Assembly: GCA_036394575.1 (NCBI GenBank)
Contig: DASWEY010000069.1
Location: forward strand, 21,451-85,450
Reading direction: 5' to 3'
Length of the DNA: 64,000 bases
Source of the DNA: UKL13-2 sp036394575
Lineage (GTDB): Bacteria; Pseudomonadota; Gammaproteobacteria; Burkholderiales; Usitatibacteraceae
Both the position numbers and the translations under genes were made by a program. Below, one piece after another: positions 18,503-27,067 of the stretch (position 1 is the stretch's first letter; each line of letters starts with the position of its first letter). The notes under the pieces are model-generated. The model saw only the letters and a list, made by a program, of their open reading frames with translations, was not told the DNA's origin and did no database searches.

Positions 18503-19324
18503 CTACAGCGTATCCAGCGCGTCGGTAATCGCGTCCAGATAGACCGGAAAGCGCTGCAGATCGTTGTGTCCTGCGCCGGGAACGATGACCAGTTTTGCCG
18601 CCGGCTGCAGACCGGCGAGCTCCCGCCCCTGGCGCAGCGGGATGACGCTGTCGTTATCGCCGTGCAGGATCAGCAATGGGCGTTTTACCTGCGGCACCCA
18701 GGCATCGCTGTGCATGGGATAACGGTTGATCGCCGATGGCAGCCAGGGGTAGCGCTCGCGCGCCATCGCATCCAGGCTCAGGTAGGGCGATACCAGAATG
18801 GTGAGATCGGGCTGCACTTCACTGGCGAGCATGGTCGCGAGGCCGGTGCCCAGGGAGCGTCCGTAAATGACTTTCTTCTTTCCCGCGTATTGCGGCGCCA
18901 GCCATTGCCAGGCGCGGCGCACATCCTCGTGCAACTGCGCCTCGCTGCTGATGCGGCCGCTGCTTTTGCCGAAGCCGCGATAGTCCAGCACCAGCAGGTC
19001 GTAATCGACGCGGCGGTAAAAATCGACGCTGCCGATCCAGGACTGCAGATTGCCGCTGTTGCCGTGCAGAAAGAACACCACGCCCCTGGGGTTGGGCAGC
19101 TTCAACTGCAGGGCGGACAGCGTGGCGCCCTCGACCGGGATGCGCACTTCGGTCACGTCCGGCAGTGCGAAACGAAAGTCCGCCGGCAGCGGCACCGGAT
19201 GGAAGATCAGCGATTCCTGGGTGACATAAACGAAGCCCGCCACGCCGCAGTAGGCCAGCATCGACACCAGTGCGCCGACCAGGGCGAGACCGGCGATCCG
19301 GTGTTTGCGCGGAGGTGGCTGCAT
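18503..19324 (-). CDS. Membrane-anchored alpha/beta hydrolase (BEM46/YfhR-like)
   Basis: 273-residue serine hydrolase. One N-terminal membrane segment (about residues 10-34) is followed by the oxyanion-loop motif FFLHGNSGN, the nucleophile elbow GRSLG (Ser157), LHGDNDSVIP carrying the acid residue and GAGHND carrying the catalytic His. This arrangement matches the BEM46/YfhR group of S33-like hydrolases of unknown substrate. Convergent with the M28 gene and followed upstream on the same strand by the DUF1993 gene 26 bases away, so possibly cotranscribed with it. Confidence 0.88.
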   Translation of the reverse strand: MQPPPRKHRIAGLALVGALVSMLAYCGVAGFVYVTQESLIFHPVPLPADFRFALPDVTEVRIPVEGATLSALQLKLPNPRGVVFFLHGNSGNLQSWIGSVDFYRRVDYDLLVLDYRGFGKSSGRISSEAQLHEDVRRAWQWLAPQYAGKKKVIYGRSLGTGLATMLASEVQPDLTILVSPYLSLDAMARERYPWLPSAINRYPMHSDAWVPQVKRPLLILHGDNDSVIPLRQGRELAGLQPAAKLVIVPGAGHNDLQRFPVYLDAITDALDTL

Positions 19325-19350
19325 ATCCGCCTGCGGCGGGATGGGTGGCT

Positions 19351-19857
19351 TCAGCCGCGGCCGATAAAATCGCGCTTGCCGATTTCCAGGCCGTTGTGAC
19401 GCAGAATCGCGTAGGCAGCGGTCACATGAAAATAGAAATTCGGCAGGACCTGATGCAACAGGTAATTCTGACCCTTGAATGCGGTCGGGTTGCCGGCCAC
19501 ATTGATGGTGATGTCGCGTTCCTCCTGCCCGTCGATTTGCCCCGTCTTGAATGTGGCGATATGCGCCAGGGTCTTGTCGATGCGCGCGATCAGCTCGGCG
19601 AAAGTCTTTTCATTGTCCTCGAACTTCGGCACGTCCTGCCCGGCGAGGCGCGAGCATGCCCCCTTGGCGAAATCGGCGGCGATCTGAACCTGGCGCGACA
19701 TCTGCAGCATGTCCGGATAGAGGCGCGAGTTCAGGAACACGCTGTCTTCAATTTTTTTGGCCTGTGCATAGGCGGCCGCTTTTTCGAGAATCGCTTTCAG
19801 ATTGCCCAGCATGCGCTGGAACACCGGCACCGAAACCTGATACATGGAAATCGTCAT
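19351..19857 (-). CDS. DUF1993 family protein
   Basis: 168-residue all-helical protein resembling DUF1993, seen in the opening MTISMYQVSVPVFQRMLGNL and in the SRLYPDMLQMSRQVQ segment. The family is uncharacterised and related in fold to DinB-like four-helix proteins. No signal peptide. A GGAGAC ribosome site precedes the ATG. Likely first gene of a pair with the hydrolase downstream. Confidence 0.85.
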   Translation of the reverse strand: MTISMYQVSVPVFQRMLGNLKAILEKAAAYAQAKKIEDSVFLNSRLYPDMLQMSRQVQIAADFAKGACSRLAGQDVPKFEDNEKTFAELIARIDKTLAHIATFKTGQIDGQEERDITINVAGNPTAFKGQNYLLHQVLPNFYFHVTAAYAILRHNGLEIGKRDFIGRG

Positions 19858-20249
19858 GGTTGTCTCCGAAATTATGGAGGCAGAGTTTAACAGGCCGCCC
19901 GGAAGGCGGCGGAATGCCCGCGACGAACGCCGCCCGAATCCAGCGCGGGAACTTGTTGCGTCCTACCCGGGAATGCCATTGGCGGGACGACTGCAAGGCG
20001 ACCACAAAATGGCCGCGGATTTTGCGCTTTGGACGGCAATCCCTGCGCCTCGTCGCAATCCGCTGGGCACATCGCCGGGTGCCCAATACAGTGGTGGCAA
20101 CCCGGAACCGCTGCGAACCCGGCGGTGAACGGCAGCGGGGCAAATAAAGCTTCATCCGGCTGAAACCGGCCTGAAATGCGCGCCGCACAAACTATCGGCA
20201 TTGGAGTGCTTGCGAATTTCCGCAACGCTGACATGCAAAGGAGACTGAC
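19858..20249. other. Intergenic region, 392 bases, no supported gene
   Basis: Between the divergent DUF1993 gene and the small exported-protein gene. Open frames here lack ribosome sites and family resemblance. No repeat copy or strong hairpin was seen. Confidence 0.55.
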
Positions 20250-20483
20250 ATGAAACCTGAAATTACCCATCGCCCGCGGGCATTGGCGGCAATATTCGCC
20301 ACTGCGCTGACCAGTCTGACCCTGACCAGCTTTGAATCCCTGGCGCGGCCTGACGACGCGCATCCGGCGCTGGCGGCTGCCGGCAGCCCCCTTCAGGTGG
20401 CACCTGCCGCCATCAAACTCGAGCCCATTGTGGTGATCGGCAGGCGGCTGAACAGTGCCGCGCGTCAAGCTGTCGTGCGCTGA
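20250..20483 (+). CDS. Small exported protein of unknown function
   Basis: 77 residues. An AAGGAGAC ribosome site nine bases before the ATG strongly supports translation. Residues 1-32 look like a signal peptide (basic start MKPEITHRPR, hydrophobic AAIFATALTSLTLTSF, possible cleavage near LAR). The mature part is only about 45 residues and includes EPIVVIGRRLN, which resembles the TonB box at the N-terminus of TonB-dependent receptors. There is no family I recognise. It could be a stub of a receptor gene, but the strong ribosome site and clean stop argue for a genuine small protein. Confidence 0.6.
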   Translation: MKPEITHRPRALAAIFATALTSLTLTSFESLARPDDAHPALAAAGSPLQVAPAAIKLEPIVVIGRRLNSAARQAVVR

Positions 20484-20556
20484 CCATGCCGCCCGCGATT
20501 GGCCGGCAGCTCTGCGATAATGCGGTTCGCAACCGACTATCGCGGAGCCGCCTGCC

Positions 20557-21666
20557 ATGGCATTGAAACGTCCCCGCTGGCCGCAAGGCCGCACCCTGAT
20601 CATTGATCATGATTCGCGCGTCCTGCGCGGCAATCCGCTGAAGGATCCGCACCGGCGCAAGCTGGCCGTCTGGCTGCCGCCGCAATACGATGATCCTGAC
20701 TTCGTCGCGCGCAAGGCACGCTTCCCGGTGCTCTACGATCTGGTCGGCTTCATGGGTTCGGGCTTGTCGCATATCAACTGGCGCAACTTCGACGAGAACG
20801 TGCCCGAGCGCGCCGCGCGCCTGATCCATGAAGGCAAGATGGGGCCGGCCATCATCGTGTTTCCCGACTGCTTCACCGCGCTGGGCGGCAACCAGTACAT
20901 CAATTCTTCGGCCATCGGCAATTACGCCGACTACATCACCCAGGAGTTGATTCCTTTTGTCGATCGCGAATTCCGCACCCTGGCGTCGCGCGCGCATCGC
21001 GGCTGCTTCGGCAAATCCTCCGGCGGCTACGGAGCCATCATCCACGGCATGCAATACGCCGACTACTGGGGTGCCATCGCCAGCCATTCCGGTGATGCGC
21101 ATTTCGAATTCGTCTACATGAACGACTGGCCGCGTACCCTCACCGAGTTGATGAAGCACCGCAAGATCAAGCGCCAGGCCGGTGCCATCGATGTGCGCAA
21201 GGAAGAGAAGGGCGCCGACAAGGGGCTCGACGACGGGCGGGTGAAGAATTTTCTGAACGCGGTCTGGAAAAGCGAAAAACCGTCGGACGCCGAAGGCCAT
21301 GCCTTGATGATGCTCGCCATGTCCGCGACCTATGACCCGGACCCGAAGGCGCCGTTGGGATTCCGCCTGCCCTTCAATCTGGAAACCGGCGAGCGGATCG
21401 AGACGCGCTGGAAAAACTGGCTGAAGCATGACCCGGTCAACCTGGTCGACAAGTACCGCGTCAACCTGAAGTCGCTGAAGGGCATTTTTATCGATTGCGG
21501 CTGGCGGGATCAGTACCAGATTCACTACGGCGCGCGAATTCTGTCGAAACGCTTGAAAGCCGCCGGTGTCAGACATACTTATGAAGAGTTCGACGATACG
21601 CATTCCGGCGTGGATTACCGCATGGATGCCAGTCTGCCGTTTTTGTACCGTGCCCTTAAGCCTTAA
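20557..21666 (+). CDS. Putative esterase of the esterase-D/Fes-like alpha/beta hydrolase family
   Basis: 369-residue hydrolase without a signal peptide. The nucleophile elbow is GKSSG (Ser154) in CFGKSSGGYGA, and an upstream LYDLVGFMGSG segment would form the oxyanion region. Near the C-terminus, FIDCGWRDQYQIHYG and EEFDDTHSGVDYR offer the acid and His of the triad. The pattern fits putative_esterase (PF00756)-type enzymes, which include S-formylglutathione hydrolases, mycolyltransferases and enterochelin esterases. Substrate unknown. The thioredoxin-like gene follows after 31 bases on the same strand. Confidence 0.85.
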   Translation: MALKRPRWPQGRTLIIDHDSRVLRGNPLKDPHRRKLAVWLPPQYDDPDFVARKARFPVLYDLVGFMGSGLSHINWRNFDENVPERAARLIHEGKMGPAIIVFPDCFTALGGNQYINSSAIGNYADYITQELIPFVDREFRTLASRAHRGCFGKSSGGYGAIIHGMQYADYWGAIASHSGDAHFEFVYMNDWPRTLTELMKHRKIKRQAGAIDVRKEEKGADKGLDDGRVKNFLNAVWKSEKPSDAEGHALMMLAMSATYDPDPKAPLGFRLPFNLETGERIETRWKNWLKHDPVNLVDKYRVNLKSLKGIFIDCGWRDQYQIHYGARILSKRLKAAGVRHTYEEFDDTHSGVDYRMDASLPFLYRALKP

Positions 21667-21697
21667 ACGCCTTAAACCCTGGACCCTGAGGAAGATC

Positions 21698-22162
21698 ATG
21701 AAAAAACTGCTTGCATCCCTGTTCTGCCTGTCTGCGCTCGGCCTGGCCCACGCCGATGACCGGAAACCCTACAACGAAGCCGCCGACGCCAAGGCCGAAG
21801 TCGGCGCGGCGCTCAAATCCGCCGCCGCGCAAAACAAGGCGACCCTGCTGGTATTCGGCGCCAATTGGTGCGGGGATTGCAAGGTGCTGGACATGGAAAT
21901 GCATCAGGGCGAACTCGCCAAGCTGGTCGATGCAAAATTGAATGTGGTCAAGATCGACACCGGCCGCAACGACCGCAATACCGATCTCATCGCCCAGTAC
22001 GGCAATACCACCAAGAAGGGCATCCCCTCGGTGGTGTTGCTGAATTCCGCGGGCAAGGTGGTCTACCAGACCGACGGCGGTGAATTGGCCGATGCGCGCC
22101 ATATGGGCAGCGAAGGTATCACGAAGTTTTTCAGCGCCATGCTGGAGAAAGCCAAACCCTGA
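21698..22162 (+). CDS. Exported thioredoxin-like protein
   Basis: 154-residue periplasmic thioredoxin-fold protein. A signal peptide (MKKLLASLFCLSALGLAHA) precedes the active site WCGDC (Cys58, Cys61), which is atypical compared with WCGPC or WCGYC. The C-terminal half contains the cis-Pro segment KGIPSVVLL. The frame extends upstream over the esterase gene, but the ATG at 21698 has a GAGGAAG ribosome site and begins the signal peptide. Likely a thiol-disulfide reductase; partner unknown. Confidence 0.88.
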   Translation: MKKLLASLFCLSALGLAHADDRKPYNEAADAKAEVGAALKSAAAQNKATLLVFGANWCGDCKVLDMEMHQGELAKLVDAKLNVVKIDTGRNDRNTDLIAQYGNTTKKGIPSVVLLNSAGKVVYQTDGGELADARHMGSEGITKFFSAMLEKAKP

Positions 22163-22200
22163 GGATTATCGGGCGCTCAAATCCGCTGTTGCTGGCCCCG

Positions 22201-22240
22201 AAACGAAACGCGCCGCTTGCAGAAGCGGCGCGTTTCGTTT
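22201..22240. terminator. Strong bidirectional hairpin between convergent genes
   Basis: A perfect 18-base stem, AAACGAAACGCGCCGCTT (22201-22218) with its complement at 22223-22240, around the loop GCAG. It sits between the stop of the thioredoxin-like gene and the stop of the convergent DUF2863 gene. Stem ends are A/T-rich on both strands, as in a shared terminator. Confidence 0.75.
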
Positions 22241-22276
22241 GACGCATGCCGTGGCGCTGTCGGCCCGGGCAACGGT

Positions 22277-23470
22277 TCAGTGGTAATGCGAGACGGTGGA
22301 TTCGACTTCCTCGGGAAGCTCCGGATGCACCATTTCGCCATCGGTATCGGCAAACAGGGGGGCGCCGCAGTCTTCGCAGAATTCGGGCGCGAACAGGCCG
22401 CCAAGCGCGGTCACCTCGCCCACCTTGCAATCTTTAAGCACGGTCTCGATTTCGTTCAGGGGCAGCGGCTCATTGTCCTCTTCCTCGCGGCCGAACAGCG
22501 GCCACACCACGCCTTCGACCACATCGGCATGGCCGCGTTTCAGGAAGCTGATGCGGTATTCGTCGACGCGGCTATCGCCGACGCCGGCGATCACCGCGCG
22601 CAGCTGCGAGGCGTTGACCTTCAAGGCGCTTTCCAGAAAGGCGACCGCCGCGCGGATGGTGGGCGGACGCACGAAGCGGTCCGATTCGCGGCAGTTAACG
22701 AAATAGGCATCCGGCAACAGGCATTCGAACGAGCAGCCCGGCAGCAGCTTGGCCAGATGCGGACGTCCCTGCTCGATCCAGTGCGCTAGGCAGTCGCTGC
22801 GCGTGGTGCGCGCCTCATCGTGCTTCTGCCAGCGGAACAGGGCTTCGCCGGCGGGCACGGCGATGCCGGCCAGCAGGAAGCGGGAATCGGCCAGCAGAGG
22901 CGCGGTATCGGGGTGCTTGCTGTCGGCGCGCGCGGCTTGCTGCAGCACAGCTGCCTCGCCGAGGCGCAGAGTCAGTTTGCGCACACTGGAAAAATCGCGC
23001 GGCATCTGGTCGATGCTGTACAGAAACGGGGCCATGCTGAGGCGCGCATTTTTGGCCAGCACATGGGCATAAAGCTGCGGAATGATCGCCTCCAGCGCGG
23101 TTGCGCCGACGCCGGCGATGGGGCCCGAGGGCACCGCATATTTCGACCAGGCAACCAAGGGGATCGCCAGCAGCATCACATCCCAGGTGCTGCCGTCGAT
23201 GGTCAGGGTGGCCGACTCGGCCTGCGCCTCGGCGTTTTCCGCCAGGGCATCATGCGCCGCCGGATTGCTCTGGAAGGTGTGATCCAGCGCGCTTTCCAGC
23301 GCAGAGCTGTTGCCGGACTCCATCAGCTTGATGCACAGCGCGGCCAGCTCGCGCTCCCAGCGGGCGTCTTCCAGGCGGCTGCCGGAAGCGGCCAAGCCGG
23401 TGGACAGGCCGATCAGGCGCTCGGCATCTCGGGTAAGACGTAAGGGGGATTTGTTGCGCAGGCGCTTCAT
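22277..23470 (-). CDS. DUF2863 family protein
   Basis: About 397 residues from the ATG at 23470 (MKRLRNKSPLRLTRDAERLI). The whole length matches my knowledge of DUF2863, a family largely confined to Burkholderiales and Neisseriales and of unknown function. No signal peptide or membrane segment. The C-terminus carries CEDCGAPLF and an acidic tail rich in Glu and His. A TTG at 23518 would add 16 residues but has no better ribosome site. Useful mainly as a taxonomic marker. Confidence 0.8.
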   Translation of the reverse strand: MKRLRNKSPLRLTRDAERLIGLSTGLAASGSRLEDARWERELAALCIKLMESGNSSALESALDHTFQSNPAAHDALAENAEAQAESATLTIDGSTWDVMLLAIPLVAWSKYAVPSGPIAGVGATALEAIIPQLYAHVLAKNARLSMAPFLYSIDQMPRDFSSVRKLTLRLGEAAVLQQAARADSKHPDTAPLLADSRFLLAGIAVPAGEALFRWQKHDEARTTRSDCLAHWIEQGRPHLAKLLPGCSFECLLPDAYFVNCRESDRFVRPPTIRAAVAFLESALKVNASQLRAVIAGVGDSRVDEYRISFLKRGHADVVEGVVWPLFGREEEDNEPLPLNEIETVLKDCKVGEVTALGGLFAPEFCEDCGAPLFADTDGEMVHPELPEEVESTVSHYH

Positions 23471-23585
23471 GGCGGGTGTGCTTACAGTTGCAGGGGCGTT
23501 ATTATAACGCCGCGCCAACCTGCAGGAACCCGGGCGGACCGTTTATACGCCCGGGTTCAAAAATATGGCGGCCGGGAACGGTGGC

Positions 23586-23771
23586 TCAGACGGGGGTGCC
23601 GTTGGCTGAACGGAGTTTGACGCGCCGGCTGCGGTGGCGCAGCCACTGTTCATGATTGCGGCGCAGCAAGTCGCTGATGGCGCTGAAGCCGGCATTGAGC
23701 AAACGCGAAATTTCCTGGCGGCGCAATAAATGGGCGCGGCGTTCAAAGGCGTTGCGGTCATAGCTAGGCAT
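23586..23771 (-). CDS. Small basic protein, hypothetical
   Basis: 61 residues (MPSYDRNAFERRAHLLRR onward), rich in Arg and Leu with helical character and no membrane segment. A GGGAGAACC ribosome site before the ATG at 23771 supports it, and the frame continues upstream without a good start. It is divergent from the LysR regulator gene across an AT-rich spacer, so the regulator may control it. The size and basic helical make-up recall YjiS/DUF1127-type proteins, but the diagnostic motif is not clear, so no family is assigned. Confidence 0.5.
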   Translation of the reverse strand: MPSYDRNAFERRAHLLRRQEISRLLNAGFSAISDLLRRNHEQWLRHRSRRVKLRSANGTPV

Positions 23772-23855
23772 AGGGTTCTCCCGATGGTTGGTGCCGAATC
23801 CACCGACTTTGTGAGCATGGTGAATTCGCATGCTTGATATGTTATTACCTGTCCA

Positions 23856-23885
23856 GTGACAAACAATTCTGTTGAATGGCATAAT
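23856..23885 (+). promoter_or_regulatory. Candidate sigma-70 promoter for the LysR gene
   Basis: GTGACA (23856-23861) and CATAAT (23880-23885) with an 18-base spacer, in an unusually AT-rich stretch between divergent genes, about 37 bases before the LysR start. Confidence 0.4.
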
Positions 23886-23921
23886 ATTGTGGAATTAAAT
23901 TCATAAGTTGCGGAGAGAGAA

Positions 23922-24866
23922 ATGGATAAACCCGGAGAAATGAAGGCCTTCGTGCGCTCGGTGGAGCTGGGCGGCTTTTCGGCCGCCGCGCGCGACCTGG
24001 GTCTGACCCCGTCGGCGTTGTCCAAGCTGGTGACGCGCATGGAAGACCGGCTCGGCGTGCGCCTGATGAACCGCACCACGCGCAAGCTGGCGCTGACGGC
24101 CGAGGGAGAGGCGTATTTCACCAGCGCCAAGCGCATCCTTGCCGATATCGAAGATGCCGAGGCGGAAGTGACCCGCTTCAGCGTCCATCCCAAGGGCCTG
24201 TTGCGCATTAACGTCGGCGTCGCTTTCGGCATGCACCAGCTGGCGCCGGCCCTGCCGCGTTTCCTGGAGCGCCATCCCGAAATGGAGCTCGATATCACCG
24301 TGACCGACCGTCTGGTCGACCTGGTCGAAGAGGGGGCGGATGTCGCCATCCGCACCGGCGCCCTGCGCGATTCCTCCCTGGTCGCCAAAAAAATCTGCGA
24401 TGTACACCGCATGATCTGCGCCTCGCCGGCCTATCTGAAAAAACACGGCACGCCGCAAACGCCGCGCGACCTGCTCAAGCACAATTGCATCTCGATCAGC
24501 GGTGCGCCGCAGTTGCGCAAATGGCCTTTCGACACCCCGAACGGCATGGAGACCGTCGATGTGGTCGGCTCGGTCAACGCGAACAACGCCGAGACCCTGT
24601 TGCAGATGGCGGCGATGGGGGTGGGCATCATCCGTCTGTCGGATGTGATCGTCAGCGATGGCATTCGCGCTGGCTGGCTGGTGCCCCTGCTGACCCGGGT
24701 GCATCATGCCGAGCCGCTGCCGCTGTCGGCGGTATATCCGCAGGGCAAGCATAAAAGTCCGCGGGTGGCGGCATTCGTGAACTTCCTGGTCGAGACGTTT
24801 TCCTCGGCCCCGTGGCGGGCGGTGCCGCAGGCCGCGCGCAAGTCCCGGGGCGGAACCGGCGACTGA
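23922..24866 (+). CDS. LysR-family transcriptional regulator
   Basis: 314 residues. The N-terminal winged helix (MKAFVRSVELGGFSAAARDLGLTPSALSKLVTRME) is a classic LysR DNA-binding domain of the CrgA/YhjC-like subgroup, followed by a two-lobed substrate-binding domain from about residue 90. A GGAGAGAG ribosome site precedes the ATG. It is divergent from the small basic protein gene and is followed by the SRPBCC gene. Effector unknown. Confidence 0.93.
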   Translation: MDKPGEMKAFVRSVELGGFSAAARDLGLTPSALSKLVTRMEDRLGVRLMNRTTRKLALTAEGEAYFTSAKRILADIEDAEAEVTRFSVHPKGLLRINVGVAFGMHQLAPALPRFLERHPEMELDITVTDRLVDLVEEGADVAIRTGALRDSSLVAKKICDVHRMICASPAYLKKHGTPQTPRDLLKHNCISISGAPQLRKWPFDTPNGMETVDVVGSVNANNAETLLQMAAMGVGIIRLSDVIVSDGIRAGWLVPLLTRVHHAEPLPLSAVYPQGKHKSPRVAAFVNFLVETFSSAPWRAVPQAARKSRGGTGD

Positions 24867-24918
24867 AGCGTATAGTTTTCCGTTGCGCGGCAGGTCTGGG
24901 CCTGCCAAGGGAGTCCTG

Positions 24919-25449
24919 ATGTCGATACTGATCAAAATTATTGTCGGGCTGGCGGTGCTGGCCGCACTGCTGGCGTTGATCGGTCTGCTGCTGCCCAGGA
25001 ATTTCCGCATCGAGCGCTCGATCGCGATCGCCGCGCCGGCCGCGAAAATCTATCCGCTGATCGCCGACCCGCACAACTGGCCGAAGTGGGGCGTATGGAA
25101 CCGGCGCGACCCGGGCATGAAGCTGACGTTTTCCGGATCCGCCTCTGGCGCCGGCGCCAAATGGGCCTGGCAGTCCAAATCCGAGGGCAATGGCGCCATG
25201 GAATTCACCGCTGACGTGCCAGATCGCCAGATCAGCTATCAATTGACCTTCGCCGACTTCGGCATGGCCTCGCGCGGCGCGCTGATCCTGGCGCCCGGGG
25301 GCAGCGGCACGCGGGTGAGCTGGAGCAATGAAGGTGAATTTGGCGGCAATCCCTTCATGCGCTATTTCGGCCTGATGATGGATCGCATGGTCGGCAAGGA
25401 CTTCGATGCCGGCCTGGGCAATCTCAAGCAGCTGGCGGAAACAAACTGA
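24919..25449 (+). CDS. Membrane-anchored SRPBCC (polyketide cyclase-like) protein
   Basis: 176 residues. A single N-terminal membrane helix (about residues 5-27) is followed by a START/SRPBCC fold: RNFRIERSIAIAAPAAKIYPLI and DPHNWPKWGVW are the usual opening strand and Trp-containing loop. The ATG at 24919 has a GGGAG site; an upstream in-frame GTG or ATG at 24883 is less likely. Ligand unknown. The YHS lipoprotein gene follows after 13 bases, suggesting an operon. Confidence 0.82.
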   Translation: MSILIKIIVGLAVLAALLALIGLLLPRNFRIERSIAIAAPAAKIYPLIADPHNWPKWGVWNRRDPGMKLTFSGSASGAGAKWAWQSKSEGNGAMEFTADVPDRQISYQLTFADFGMASRGALILAPGGSGTRVSWSNEGEFGGNPFMRYFGLMMDRMVGKDFDAGLGNLKQLAETN

Positions 25450-25462
25450 CAGGAGAACGTCG

Positions 25463-26041
25463 ATGATTGCAAACAGGCTCCAATTCGCGGTCCGCATTGG
25501 TGCAGCCATGCTGCTGGGATTCATTGTTGCCGGTTGCGCCGGGCCCGGTGCCTTCAATACCACGAGCGATGGCGCCGACCAGCGGCTGATGCTGAAGGGC
25601 CACGACCCCACGGCCTATTTCACCGCCGGTAAACATGTGCTGGGCAAGGCGGAGATCAAGAGCGAATTCCAGGGCGTGACCTACCGCTTCGCCTCCGAGG
25701 AAAACCGCGCCTTGTTCAGCAAGGACCCGGCGAAATATGCACCGCAATTCGGCGGCTTCTGCAGCAACGGCATCGCCTACGCCATTCCCTGGGGCGGCGA
25801 TCCCGACACTTGGGCGATCATCGACGGCAGGTTGTACATCTTCGGCGGGCAATCGTCGAAGAATTATTTTCTGATGGACGAGAAAAAGAACATGGCGCTC
25901 GCCAATGAATATTGGGAAAAGGAAGTGCGGGATTCCAATCCGCTGATCCAGCGTTACAAGCGCCTGATCCTGCGCGTGCCGCATTACAAGACCGGCAAGG
26001 AACTGGCTGAAGAATGGGAAAAGCGCCAGGCCGCCAAGTAG
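25463..26041 (+). CDS. YHS-domain lipoprotein
   Basis: 192 residues. A lipobox (FIVAGC) predicts processing by signal peptidase II and attachment to the envelope. The YHS-like domain spans about residues 45-105: LKGHDPTAYF, then TYRFASEENRALFSKDPAKYAPQFGGFC. Family proteins are proposed to bind metal or act with metalloproteins. The ATG at 25463 has a strong AGGAGAA site. It lies between the SRPBCC gene and alkD, all on the same strand with short gaps. Confidence 0.85.
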   Translation: MIANRLQFAVRIGAAMLLGFIVAGCAGPGAFNTTSDGADQRLMLKGHDPTAYFTAGKHVLGKAEIKSEFQGVTYRFASEENRALFSKDPAKYAPQFGGFCSNGIAYAIPWGGDPDTWAIIDGRLYIFGGQSSKNYFLMDEKKNMALANEYWEKEVRDSNPLIQRYKRLILRVPHYKTGKELAEEWEKRQAAK

Positions 26042-26048
26042 ACAATCG

Positions 26049-26867
26049 ATGACCCACAAGGCGACGCCACCGCGGGTTCCGGCGCGGCGGGTGGCGCGTG
26101 GCGTCCCGCACCAAAAACGTCTGGCGCCGCCTATTGCAAGCCCCACGCCGGGCAGCCTCCTGCAGCAACTGAAGTCGCTGGGCGATGCCGCCGCCGGCGA
26201 ATTCGCGCAGCGGTTTTTCAAGACGGGCCCGGGCGAATATGGCGAAGGCGATCGTTTCCTCGGCATTCGCGTGCCGGTGCTGCGTTCGCTGGTCAACGAT
26301 CTGGCCCGCGATATCCGCGACAGCGGCATCGAGGTGGCACTTCCCCTGTTGAAGTCTGCCTGGCATGAGGCGCGGGCGGTGGCGCTGATGCTGCTGGTCA
26401 GGGCGTTTGTGCGCGGCGATGAGGCAAGCCGCGGCCGCATTTATGCCTTTTATCTCAAGCACACCCGCTTCATCAACAACTGGGACCTGGTCGATCTGTC
26501 CGCGCCGCACATCGTCGGCGCCTGGCTGACGGACAAGGCGCGAGAGCGGTCGGTGCTGACGCGCCTGGCCAAATCACCTTCGCTATGGGAACGTCGCATC
26601 GCCATCATTGCCACGCTGCACTTCATCCGCCGCGGCGAAACCCGCGACGCCTTGCGCATCGCGCAGCTACTGCTCAAGGATGAGGAAGATCTGATTCACA
26701 AGGCGGTCGGCTGGATGCTGCGCGAAGTGGGCAAGCATGCCGGCGAGGACGTGGAAGAAGAGTTTCTGAGGCGCCACTACAAAAATATGCCGCGCACCAT
26801 GCTGCGCTATGCGATTGAGCGCTTTGCGGAAACGAAGCGGCAGCGCTATCTGCAAAGGCGCATTTGA
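26049..26867 (+). CDS. alkD: DNA alkylation repair protein (AlkD-like HEAT-repeat glycosylase)
   Basis: 272 residues matching the AlkD/DNA_alkylation family, which excises cationic alkylated bases using a HEAT-like helical solenoid. Visible hallmarks are FFKTGPGEYGEGDRFLGIRVP and NNWDLVDLSAP, the latter carrying the conserved Trp-Asp of the active cleft. The first 35 or so residues are a basic Pro/Arg-rich extension not typical of the family, so the true start could be downstream. It starts 7 bases after the YHS lipoprotein stop. Confidence 0.88.
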   Translation: MTHKATPPRVPARRVARGVPHQKRLAPPIASPTPGSLLQQLKSLGDAAAGEFAQRFFKTGPGEYGEGDRFLGIRVPVLRSLVNDLARDIRDSGIEVALPLLKSAWHEARAVALMLLVRAFVRGDEASRGRIYAFYLKHTRFINNWDLVDLSAPHIVGAWLTDKARERSVLTRLAKSPSLWERRIAIIATLHFIRRGETRDALRIAQLLLKDEEDLIHKAVGWMLREVGKHAGEDVEEEFLRRHYKNMPRTMLRYAIERFAETKRQRYLQRRI

Positions 26868-26880
26868 GCGGATGCATAAA

Positions 26881-26952
26881 AACGCAGAACGCCATTTGGC
26901 GCGGTTTCCCGGGCAAAAATGCTTCAAGACCCGCACCAATGCTGGGGTTTTG
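26881..26952. repeat. Palindromic interspersed element, copy 4 (arm types b/a, inverted)
   Basis: Lies 13 bases after the alkD stop. Here the b-type arm AGAACGCCATTTGGCGCG comes first and the a-type arm GCACCAATGCTGGGGTTTT last, so this copy is inverted relative to copies 3, 5 and 6. The centre is less perfectly paired. Flanked by AAAAACGC and by TTTTTT. Confidence 0.85.
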
Positions 26953-26992
26953 CTTTTTTACCCGGCAGTATCGAACCGGTAAACCCGGGATA

Positions 26993-27021
26993 TCAACCGG
27001 CCCGGTCGCTGACCGTATAAT
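26993..27021 (+). promoter_or_regulatory. Candidate promoter for the GlcG/HbpS-like gene
   Basis: A perfect TATAAT (27016-27021) about 47 bases before the ATG, with a weak -35 (TCAACC, 26993-26998) at a 17-base spacing. Confidence 0.4.
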
Positions 27022-27067
27022 TTGTCTGAATCAGGTTTCGATTTCCACTTTGCCACGGGCGCACTCA

